Positions 1-5,227 of a stretch of 6,501 nucleotides of DNA are shown piece by piece. The notes beneath the pieces are model-generated. The model made no database searches, was not told where the DNA came from, and was given only the letters and a program-made list of their open reading frames with translations. A program made the position numbers and the translations under genes. The DNA is from Candidatus Latescibacterota bacterium (lineage in GTDB: Bacteria; Latescibacterota; Latescibacteria; Latescibacterales; Latescibacteraceae). The DNA lies in the NCBI GenBank assembly GCA_018656855.1, contig JABHYP010000077.1, positions 1 to 6,501 of the forward strand. Direction: 5' to 3'. The stretch's first letter is position 1; each line of letters starts with the position of its first letter.

Positions 1-2237
1 CACCATTCCCAGACATTGCCTGCCATATCGTTGAGGCCAAACCTGTTCGGCGAATATGTCCCCGGTTTTTTAAGGTATTTTTTCCACCCGAGACCCTTTT
101 CCCAATTCCGCCCGTAATTAGCTAGGTTTTGTTGCGCATTCATACCCCAAGGGAATTTTTGTCTCTGATTTCCGCTTCTCGCTGCATATTCCCATTCGGC
201 TTCAGTGGGCAGTCGCGCGCCAGCCCATTTTGCAAAAGCAGAAGCATCATGCCAGGAAACATAAATAACAGGCCATTCGGAATGTGCCAGTTGTTCATTC
301 CATTGCGGTGGTTCAGCGCGCCCTGTAGCCTTAAGAAACACTGAATACTGCTCCACGGTTATTTCATCTCTTGCCATTTCAAAGGGAGAAAGAGTTACGC
401 GATGAACCGGTCGGTGGAATAATTTTTTGTCCAAATCACCAACTGAATCGCCCATTTCAAATGTACCGCCTGATATCCGCACCCAGGATATAGAAACAGT
501 CTTTATAGGTACGGGCTCCACTTTTTGTTCCTGTACTTTTTCTGCTGGCGGTGGTTCGGGCTTTTCTCTCAATGCAATCTGAGTTCTTTCGGGCTTTTTT
601 TCAACAGGAGGCGGTTCCGACTGCTTTACTATACGTGCTGGTTCCGGTTCTCTCGTTGCGGGTGCTGGTTGAGGTTTCTTTACAGCAGGTTTAGGTTCTT
701 CCCTCCTGTTTTCAGGAATGCTTCTTTGTGTAACGGGTGATTGAGTTTCCCTGGTTTCTGTCGTTGATGTTTTTACAGGAGTTTTTGGTTTTGTAGTAAC
801 TGGAGCAGGAGGTTTGGTTTTACTTACTTCCTGTCTTTGCGGTTTTCTTTGCTGAGTTGTTGAAGGTTGTTTTTCTTGAGGTTTCTTTTGTTCAACAGAT
901 TTGTCAGACACTGGCTTTTCTGCAACAGGAGATATCCTACCCTTTTCAGATGATTTATTAAGAAACGAAAGAATGCCGAGCATTATTATAGTTACAACAC
1001 CAAAAGCAATTAGCCCGGTAACAAAAACCGGTAATTCTTTTTTGCCCTTTTTTACTTTCTTATCTACTTGAGATTTCTTCCCTTTTCTTTTCATCTCAAC
1101 CGTACCTTTGGCTGAATCAGTAGATTTCTCGGCGACTTTTTCTATTTCCGGCAGGCTTTCCATTATTTGTGTTTTTTCTGCCTCCTGCGGTTCTTTTTTA
1201 TCTTCCTTTTTTTCTTTTTCGTGAGGTTTCTCGGACACCGGAGTTTCAGCGGCAGCAGAAAAACCGGCAAGAGACAACTCATGCATCTTTTTACCGAGTT
1301 CTCTGGCGCTCTTGGGGCGGTCGTCTGGATTCTTGGACATCGCCCACATTATAAGATCAGAAAGAGCTTCAGGAACATCTTTATTGATTTCATGTGGAGT
1401 CGCAGGAGTAACATGAACCTGGTTATACATTAAGGCTGTTGTGTCAAGACCATGGAAAGCCGGCTTGCCGACAGCCATCTCATAGAACAGAGATCCCATG
1501 CTATATACATCAGCCCGCCCGTCGATTTTTCCTCCCGTAATCTGTTCCGGACTCATATACATGGGAGTTCCAATAAATGTCCCCGCCTGAGATAATTGTG
1601 TGCCGTGCATGGCTTTTGCAATACCGAAATCCAGAACGATTGGAACACGTTTTTTATTAATCAAAATATTTTCAGGTTTTATGTCACGATGTATCACTCC
1701 TTTTGAATGCGCATGATGCAAGGCAAAACATACAAGCATTCCAATTCTTGATAGAATTTTCGAAGATATTGGACCTCTTTTTCTAATAATATCGGAAAGC
1801 GAAAGCCCCTCAATAAATGCCATCGAATAGTAAGTAAATTCGTCTTCCTGGATAACATCGTGGATTTGGATTATATTGGGGTGCGAGAGTTTTGCTGAAA
1901 TTTTCGCTTCGTGCATGAATCGTTTAGAAAAACTTTCATCATGTGAAAAATCCTGAGGCAGTAGTTTTAAAGCAACTTTTCGTTCAAGGCGCTTGTCTGT
2001 TGCAAGGAAAACAATTGCCATTCCTCCCCTGCCTAATTCGCGTGTAATTTCATAACGGTTTGAAACGAAATTCTTGAAACGTTCATTGAAATCCTGCGTT
2101 GAGTCGATTTGGGGTGATGTCTCGGATTTTGGGATTTCTGGAACAGAAGTTTTCTGAAGTCCGGATAGCTTCGAGCCGCAATTAGAGCAAAATTCAGAAC
2201 CATCTCTGTTTTCAGTTCCACATTTGTTACAAAACAT
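1..2237 (-). CDS. Membrane-anchored Ser/Thr protein kinase with N-terminal zinc ribbon and C-terminal FGE/SUMF1-fold domain (3' end outside window)
   Basis: The reading frame is open from ATG at 2237 to the left edge: 745 codons, no stop. Residues 1-22 form a zinc ribbon (C3, C6, C17, C20). Residues ~61-320 are a complete Hanks-type kinase: glycine loop LGRGGMAIV (68-76), VALK lysine K91, alphaC glutamate E110, HRDIKPEN (183-190), DFG (203-205), GTPMYMSPE (223-231) with candidate autophosphorylation threonines T220/T224, D243 and R307. Active phosphotransfer is therefore expected. One transmembrane helix spans ~402-426, followed by a ~155-residue Pro/Lys/Glu-rich linker. From ~583 comes an FGE-sulfatase fold (GGTFEMGD, LPTEAEWEYAAR, GLNDMAGNVWEW). 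It is cut at the edge, with perhaps 70-90 residues missing, so any FGE catalytic cysteines cannot be judged. Inferred topology: kinase in the cytoplasm, FGE fold in the periplasm. GAGG lies 5 nt before the ATG. The gene is divergent from the envelope operon. Substrates are unknown. Confidence 0.95.
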   Translation of the reverse strand, partial: MFCNKCGTENRDGSEFCSNCGSKLSGLQKTSVPEIPKSETSPQIDSTQDFNERFKNFVSNRYEITRELGRGGMAIVFLATDKRLERKVALKLLPQDFSHDESFSKRFMHEAKISAKLSHPNIIQIHDVIQEDEFTYYSMAFIEGLSLSDIIRKRGPISSKILSRIGMLVCFALHHAHSKGVIHRDIKPENILINKKRVPIVLDFGIAKAMHGTQLSQAGTFIGTPMYMSPEQITGGKIDGRADVYSMGSLFYEMAVGKPAFHGLDTTALMYNQVHVTPATPHEINKDVPEALSDLIMWAMSKNPDDRPKSARELGKKMHELSLAGFSAAAETPVSEKPHEKEKKEDKKEPQEAEKTQIMESLPEIEKVAEKSTDSAKGTVEMKRKGKKSQVDKKVKKGKKELPVFVTGLIAFGVVTIIMLGILSFLNKSSEKGRISPVAEKPVSDKSVEQKKPQEKQPSTTQQRKPQRQEVSKTKPPAPVTTKPKTPVKTSTTETRETQSPVTQRSIPENRREEPKPAVKKPQPAPATREPEPARIVKQSEPPPVEKKPERTQIALREKPEPPPAEKVQEQKVEPVPIKTVSISWVRISGGTFEMGDSVGDLDKKLFHRPVHRVTLSPFEMARDEITVEQYSVFLKATGRAEPPQWNEQLAHSEWPVIYVSWHDASAFAKWAGARLPTEAEWEYAARSGNQRQKFPWGMNAQQNLANYGRNWEKGLGWKKYLKKPGTYSPNRFGLNDMAGNVWEW

Positions 2238-2240
2238 GTG

Positions 2241-2246
2241 AACCTC
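2241..2246 (-). promoter_or_regulatory. Ribosome binding site of the kinase gene
   Basis: On the minus strand, GAGGTT precedes the ATG at 2237, with 5 nt between GAGG and the start. The Cys-containing zinc ribbon begins immediately at residue 3, which agrees with this start. Confidence 0.65.
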
Positions 2247-2304
2247 GAAGAGTATAAACGAAAAAAAGAATATAAATATTACTCACAAACTTATTAATAA
2301 CTTT

Positions 2305-2336
2305 ATTATATTTACAAAAATTATCGTTGATGTCAA
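2305..2336 (-). promoter_or_regulatory. Candidate sigma-70-type promoter for the kinase gene
   Basis: On the minus strand a perfect TTGACA (2336-2331) and a perfect TATAAT (2310-2305) are separated by 20 bp, longer than the usual 16-18. Transcription would begin near 2298 and give a leader of about 60 nt. Both hexamers match exactly, but the long spacing means weak or activator-dependent use, or chance in AT-rich DNA. Confidence 0.35.
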
Positions 2337-2337
2337 C
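2326..2337. repeat. Short inverted repeat over the candidate -35 box
   Basis: GTTGA-TG-TCAAC is an inverted repeat of two 5-bp arms with a 2-bp centre. It covers the TTGACA box of the candidate kinase promoter. That position would suit a repressor operator, but the arms are short and chance is possible. Confidence 0.3.
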
Positions 2338-2516
2338 ATTTTTCTTGCTAACATTAATAAATCAAGACTCAATAATACAATAAAAAAAGAAACTTTTTCC
2401 CCATTTTTTTCTATAATATAAAAAAAGCAGACAACAATGCAAAAAGATATCTTCCAAAGTTCATAATGTATTGCCTTAAGAGTATACCTTATCTCATTGT
2501 CTATCATGGCGTATCA

Positions 2517-2528
2517 GCTATATATAGC
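2517..2528. repeat. Perfect 12-bp palindrome GCTATATATAGC
   Basis: The sequence GCTATATATAGC equals its own reverse complement. It ends 26 bp before the sigma-54-type -24/-12 element. It could bind a dimeric regulator, or simply reflect alternating TA sequence closed by GC pairs. Confidence 0.4.
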
Positions 2529-2532
2529 AAAT

Positions 2533-2544
2533 TTATTTAAATAA
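2533..2544. repeat. Perfect 12-bp AT palindrome TTATTTAAATAA
   Basis: TTATTTAAATAA is self-complementary and lies between the palindrome ending at 2528 and the -24/-12 element beginning at 2555. As pure A/T sequence it may be a bending or IHF-like segment rather than a specific operator. Confidence 0.3.
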
Positions 2545-2554
2545 TTCTATATTT

Positions 2555-2571
2555 CTGGCAAACTTATTGCT
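2555..2571 (+). promoter_or_regulatory. Sigma-54 (RpoN)-type -24/-12 promoter for the envelope operon
   Basis: The 17 bases CTGGCAAACTTATTGCT align without gaps to the sigma-54 consensus YTGGCACGRNNNTTGCW. The invariant GG (2557-2558) and GC (2569-2570) are exactly 10 bp apart, and both TGGCA and TTGC are intact; only the less conserved CGR positions differ. Transcription would start near 2582, about 38 nt before the ATG at 2620. It faces the two-gene operon. If real, expression needs an AAA+ enhancer-binding protein; none is encoded in the window. No good sigma-70 pair was found nearby: TATGAT at 2581 has no matching -35. Confidence 0.6.
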
Positions 2572-2609
2572 TTCTTTCTATATGATTTCTAACGTTTTTT
2601 TTTAATCTT

Positions 2610-2613
2610 GGGG
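2610..2613 (+). promoter_or_regulatory. Purine-rich ribosome binding site deciding the ATG start at 2620
   Basis: GGGG at 2610-2613 lies 6 nt before ATG 2620. An in-frame TTG at 2608 overlaps this G run and would add four residues before the signal peptide. The ATG is therefore the better start. Confidence 0.5.
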
Positions 2614-2619
2614 AATTCT

Positions 2620-3891
2620 ATGTATCGAAAATTTGCTCTTCTCTTTTTCTTTTTGATTCTGCCATTTTTGTCAGCACACGCCCAGAAAGATAAATCTTCC
2701 GGTATTGTGCTTAGTGTTTCGGGGAAAACAGTTTTTGCTCAGTTTGAGGATATCGATATCAGTGTGGGTGATATTGTCGAAATACAACGATATAAAGAAA
2801 TTATTGACCCCATTGATGGTAAAGTGCGTGGAACACCATTGATAAAAATTGCAAGGGGCGTTATAGATGATTTTGGTCTCGGTAAAGCATCAATCAGAAT
2901 TCTGGAAATGCTTGTTAATGACACTATTGAAACAGATGATATAGTAATTCACACCGGTCAGGAAAAAAGAATAATAAGAACGCAAGAACTTACTTATGGT
3001 GAAATACAGGATATTTCTGAAGAGGAAATTGTTACCTCTCTCGGTTCAGATGATGATATCAGCGAAGGCGATGTCTTTCTTGTCCAGAGAACCGAACCTG
3101 TATACGATCCGGAAACAAACGAAGTCACCGGTACCCGTGAAACCACGGTCGGCAGAACCATAGTTGATTCGGTGTCACCGACATCCAGCACAACGCGGAT
3201 AATAGAACAAACTGTGCCTTTAGAAAGCACCGACAATGTTGTCAGGGAGTCTGACTATCTCGCGCATCTTGCTTTTATGCAGTCTGATTCAGTGAAAATT
3301 TCCATGCTCGAAGAAGAAGTCGCGTCATTGAAAAAACAGATCAGAACGCTAAGATCAAATTTTGACAGCCTCGGCTATGAACAATCACAGCATCGAAACG
3401 AATTCGAAACCTTAAAACGAGATATTGAATCAGTTTTACCAAAACTAATGTCCGGTGATATTCAAGGAACGACTATCACTATAAATAATGACGAGCCTGT
3501 TACTCGCAATATTTCGAGTGAATTGTTCGAATTATACAGGCAGTCGCTGAATAATTGTCTCGATCGCAAGTTCCAGAGAGCGGTACAGGGATTTCAAATG
3601 ATCATCGAACGTTATCCGGATTCCAAACTGACTGAAAACTGCAGATACTGGATTGCCCAGTCCTACTTTAGCCTTAAAAACTTTACCTATGCCGCAGAGG
3701 AGTTCAAGTCGGTTCTTGCTGACACTCGTTTTAAACATAAAGACGATGATGCTTCCATTATGCTCGGTATTACATATTATCGCATGAACGAACCGGATGA
3801 AGCCCGTGCGGAATTCCAGAAGTTTATTGAAAATTATCCTGATAGCGAATACAGAAATAAAGTAAATTACTGGATAAACCAGTTGTCATAA
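2620..3891 (+). CDS. Secreted periplasmic protein with duplicated FlgT/CsgG-associated-like beta module, coiled coil and CpoB/YbgF-like TPR domain
   Basis: The protein has 423 residues. Residues 1-21 are a Sec signal peptide (MYRK, hydrophobic core, cleavage after AHA) without a lipobox cysteine. Two related ~83-residue modules follow, at ~27-109 and ~126-208. Each has a GxVLSVSGKTV-like opening, a VGDIVEIQR / EGDVFLVQR strand, a DP-x-x-G segment and a late D-IV / DNVV. This resembles beta domains of secreted FlgT- or CsgG-linked proteins; that comparison is from memory. Residues ~224-276 form a heptad-type coiled coil (LEEEVASLKKQIRTL). Residues ~300-423 are three TPR-like units (ERYPDSKLTENCRYWIAQSYF, ENYPDSEYRNK), the pattern of the Tol-Pal protein CpoB/YbgF. 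C313 and C341 could pair in the periplasm. The gene ends in tandem TAA codons, 22 bp before the TPR lipoprotein gene, so an operon is likely. Not called cpoB: there is no tol/pal context and the N-terminal half differs. Confidence 0.85.
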   Translation: MYRKFALLFFFLILPFLSAHAQKDKSSGIVLSVSGKTVFAQFEDIDISVGDIVEIQRYKEIIDPIDGKVRGTPLIKIARGVIDDFGLGKASIRILEMLVNDTIETDDIVIHTGQEKRIIRTQELTYGEIQDISEEEIVTSLGSDDDISEGDVFLVQRTEPVYDPETNEVTGTRETTVGRTIVDSVSPTSSTTRIIEQTVPLESTDNVVRESDYLAHLAFMQSDSVKISMLEEEVASLKKQIRTLRSNFDSLGYEQSQHRNEFETLKRDIESVLPKLMSGDIQGTTITINNDEPVTRNISSELFELYRQSLNNCLDRKFQRAVQGFQMIIERYPDSKLTENCRYWIAQSYFSLKNFTYAAEEFKSVLADTRFKHKDDDASIMLGITYYRMNEPDEARAEFQKFIENYPDSEYRNKVNYWINQLS

Positions 3892-3898
3892 TAATTTT

Positions 3899-3904
3899 GA
3901 AAGG
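3899..3904 (+). promoter_or_regulatory. Ribosome binding site of the TPR lipoprotein gene
   Basis: GAAAGG lies 9 nt before ATG 3914. The in-frame TTG at 3905 is directly next to this purine run, too close to be served by it, and would only add MRI before the lipoprotein signal. The ATG is preferred. Confidence 0.5.
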
Positions 3905-3913
3905 TTGAGAATA

Positions 3914-5068
3914 ATGAAACTGTCTTTTATAAAAACAACTATAGTGCTTTTGCTTCTGGCATCCTTCTTTATTTCAGGTTGCGCCACCGAAGTCACTTAT
4001 TACAAGCGCGGCGTTCGATTTGAAAAAAAGGGAGAATATGCTAAAGCAATTGATGCCTATCAAAAATCCCTCAAGCATGATCCTGCTTATGCTCTTTCCT
4101 ATTTCAGATTGGGAAGTGTTTACTCGAAAAACAAACGGTGGAATGAGGCATTAACTAACCTTCTCGAATCGGAAACACTGGGGATCGACGATAAAGAACT
4201 TCACATGATGCTGGGTTCTGTTTATGATGCGCTCAATCAGTTTGATAAAGCTGCTGAAGAATACGGTAAGGCTATCGAAGACCGTCCCGATGATGTTCGC
4301 GCACATCTTAAACTTGGCTCTACCCTTGAAAAAAACGGCAATTACGAGGGTGCTCTGAGCGAGTTTAATGCAGCCATCGCCATTGTAATAGATTTTTATG
4401 AGGCATATTTTCACAGTGCCCGTATGCTGTACAGGCTCAAGAGATATAATGAGGCCGAAGAAACCTATCTCCAGGCTTTGAGGCTTAATAAAAAATATCC
4501 TCAGGCCCAGAACAATCTCACTGTCCTCTACCTCGAAACAAACCAGATGATGAAAGCTCTCGAATCTGCGCAAAAAACTCTTGATATGGATGCTGGATAT
4601 GTTCCCGGAATTGTTAACATGGGAGTGGTTCATGAACTTATGGGTGAGATGGAAAGCGCTGAAAAATTTTATAAAAAAGCCACGGCAAAAGACAGCGATT
4701 ACTCTATGGGACACTATCGTCTTGGGATTTTCATATCAAAAGACGGCAGATCAAAAGAAGCCCAGCGAGAACTCGAACTTGCAGTTATGGCTGATCCGGA
4801 TTTTGCCCCTGCATATAATGAACTGGGGCTTCTGGCGCTTGAAAATGCTGATTACACAAAATCTCTCGAACATCTTCAGAATGCAGTGCGTGTGGACTCT
4901 ACTTATGCAATCGCATACTACAATATGGCTGGAATACTTGCGAATGTCGGTAAATATAAAAAAGCTGCTGATGCCTATTCAAAATATCTTATGTATTCCG
5001 ATTCTCAAGAGGATGTGGAAGAGGTGGTTTCCCGCATCAAAATTCTTTTGTCGGCAGGAAGAAAGTGA
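3914..5068 (+). CDS. TPR-repeat outer-membrane lipoprotein
   Basis: The protein has 384 residues. Residues 1-22 are a type II (lipoprotein) signal peptide: MKLSFIK, a hydrophobic core, then lipobox ISGC with C23 as the lipidated residue. The +2 residue is Ala, not Asp, so under the E. coli Lol rule it would be sorted to the outer membrane. From ~27 to ~365 the chain is almost wholly TPRs, about ten with a 33-34 residue period starting near 27, 61, 94, 128, 162, 196, 230, 264, 298 and 332. Typical signatures are GEYAKAIDAYQKSLKHDP, GNYEGALSEFNAAI and YNEAEETYLQALRLN. Such solenoids bind partner peptides or proteins. It follows the secreted coiled-coil/TPR gene after 22 bp and probably shares its promoter. 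PilF/PilW- or NlpI-like assembly factors are comparable families, but it is longer than these and no pilus genes are visible. The partner is unknown. Confidence 0.9.
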   Translation: MKLSFIKTTIVLLLLASFFISGCATEVTYYKRGVRFEKKGEYAKAIDAYQKSLKHDPAYALSYFRLGSVYSKNKRWNEALTNLLESETLGIDDKELHMMLGSVYDALNQFDKAAEEYGKAIEDRPDDVRAHLKLGSTLEKNGNYEGALSEFNAAIAIVIDFYEAYFHSARMLYRLKRYNEAEETYLQALRLNKKYPQAQNNLTVLYLETNQMMKALESAQKTLDMDAGYVPGIVNMGVVHELMGEMESAEKFYKKATAKDSDYSMGHYRLGIFISKDGRSKEAQRELELAVMADPDFAPAYNELGLLALENADYTKSLEHLQNAVRVDSTYAIAYYNMAGILANVGKYKKAADAYSKYLMYSDSQEDVEEVVSRIKILLSAGRK

Positions 5069-5085
5069 TAGCCCGTTATTCGGTA

Positions 5086-5102
5086 TCAATGGTCAATAGT
5101 CA
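5086..5102. repeat. Short heptamer repeat TCAATRG
   Basis: TCAATGG, TCAATAG and a partial TCA follow one another directly, 17 bp after the stop codon of the TPR lipoprotein gene. With only about two and a half units, this may be the remnant of a dispersed heptameric repeat or chance. Confidence 0.3.
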
Positions 5103-5148
5103 GAAAACAGAAGAAAATGCCGCAGATTGATAAAAAATATTTTTTCGG

Positions 5149-5171
5149 TTTTCAAGCTGAAAAGATTTTTT
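5149..5171 (+). terminator. Probable Rho-independent terminator of the envelope operon
   Basis: TTTTCA (5149-5154), loop AGC, and TGAAAA (5158-5163) form a 6-bp stem, followed by GA and six T residues (5166-5171). The stem is AT-rich and so weak, but the T tract and the position 80 bp after the last stop codon fit. The minus-strand copy lacks an equally clean T tract directly after the stem. Confidence 0.5.
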
Positions 5172-5174
5172 AGC

Positions 5175-5204
5175 CACAGATGAACACGGATGGACACGGA
5201 TAAA
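5175..5204. repeat. Three-unit 10-bp tandem repeat (CACRGATRRA type)
   Basis: Three consecutive decamers, CACAGATGAA, CACGGATGGA and CACGGATAAA, share the pattern CAC-R-GAT-R-R-A. The run is preceded by TAGC. From general knowledge, very similar strings (GCCACAGATGAACACGGATG-like) occur as dispersed intergenic repeats in many unrelated environmental bacteria and some archaea. The unit is out of step with codon length and sits outside any gene. Confidence 0.65.
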
Positions 5205-5212
5205 ATTTATCC
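5198..5212. repeat. Inverted repeat GGATAAA-A-TTTATCC
   Basis: Two perfect 7-bp arms flank a single central A and overlap the last decamer of the tandem repeat. The one-base centre makes it a palindrome more than a clean hairpin. It lies 15 bp beyond the stop codon of the ROK-like gene, so it could help end that transcript, though no T tract follows on the minus strand. Confidence 0.4.
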
Positions 5213-5227
5213 TTCTAAATCTGAAAT

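Larger units (their letters stand above)
2238..2619. other. AT-rich divergent intergenic region (promoters and palindromes, no convincing gene)
   Basis: This 382-bp stretch separates the divergent kinase gene and envelope operon. It is much richer in A+T than the flanking genes and is full of A and T runs. It contains the two candidate promoters and the palindromes listed separately. A perfect 10-bp palindrome, TTATTAATAA, sits at 2291-2300 in the kinase leader. A 74-codon minus-strand frame inside it has no Shine-Dalgarno sequence and was not accepted. The middle part, about 2340-2500, shows nothing else I can name. It would be the natural place for an activator to bind upstream of the sigma-54-type promoter. 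Confidence 0.7.
5069..5227. other. Convergent intergenic gap with terminator and short tandem repeats
   Basis: This 159-bp stretch separates the ends of the TPR lipoprotein gene and the ROK-like gene. It contains a 7-bp repeat, an AT palindrome (AAAAAATATTTTTT, 5132-5145), a likely terminator hairpin and a 10-bp tandem repeat. I see no coding sequence in it. Confidence 0.7.

Noticed and set aside
525..740. Short plus-strand frames across 1-2237, rich in Phe, Arg and Cys.
   Set aside because: They are antisense to the Lys/Glu/Pro-rich kinase linker, whose reverse complement naturally reads as Phe/Leu/Arg-rich.
2402..2426. T-run followed by A-run that could form a hairpin (terminator-like).
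   Set aside because: The stem would be only A-T pairs with no G-C core, and it lies between divergent genes where no transcript needs to end.
2283..2507. A 74-codon minus-strand frame with hydrophobic stretches in the divergent intergenic region.
   Set aside because: No Shine-Dalgarno sequence before its ATG. Its Ile/Leu/Phe/Lys-rich composition is what AT-rich non-coding DNA gives, and it overlaps the kinase promoter candidate.
2608..2619. TTG at 2608 as the start of the secreted coiled-coil/TPR protein.
   Set aside because: It overlaps the G run that best serves as ribosome binding site for ATG 2620, and adds residues before an otherwise typical signal peptide.
2750..2761. GATATCGATATC palindrome and direct repeat.
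   Set aside because: It lies inside the coding frame, where GAT/ATC codons for Asp and Ile explain it.
4151..4714. A 187-codon minus-strand frame antisense to the TPR lipoprotein gene.
   Set aside because: It lies wholly within the clear TPR gene and has no recognisable domain. The regular TPR codon pattern explains the open frame.
4581..5099. A 172-codon plus-strand frame overlapping the end of the TPR gene.
   Set aside because: It is rich in Trp, Met and Ile as in a shifted-frame reading, has no domain, and has no start signal of its own.
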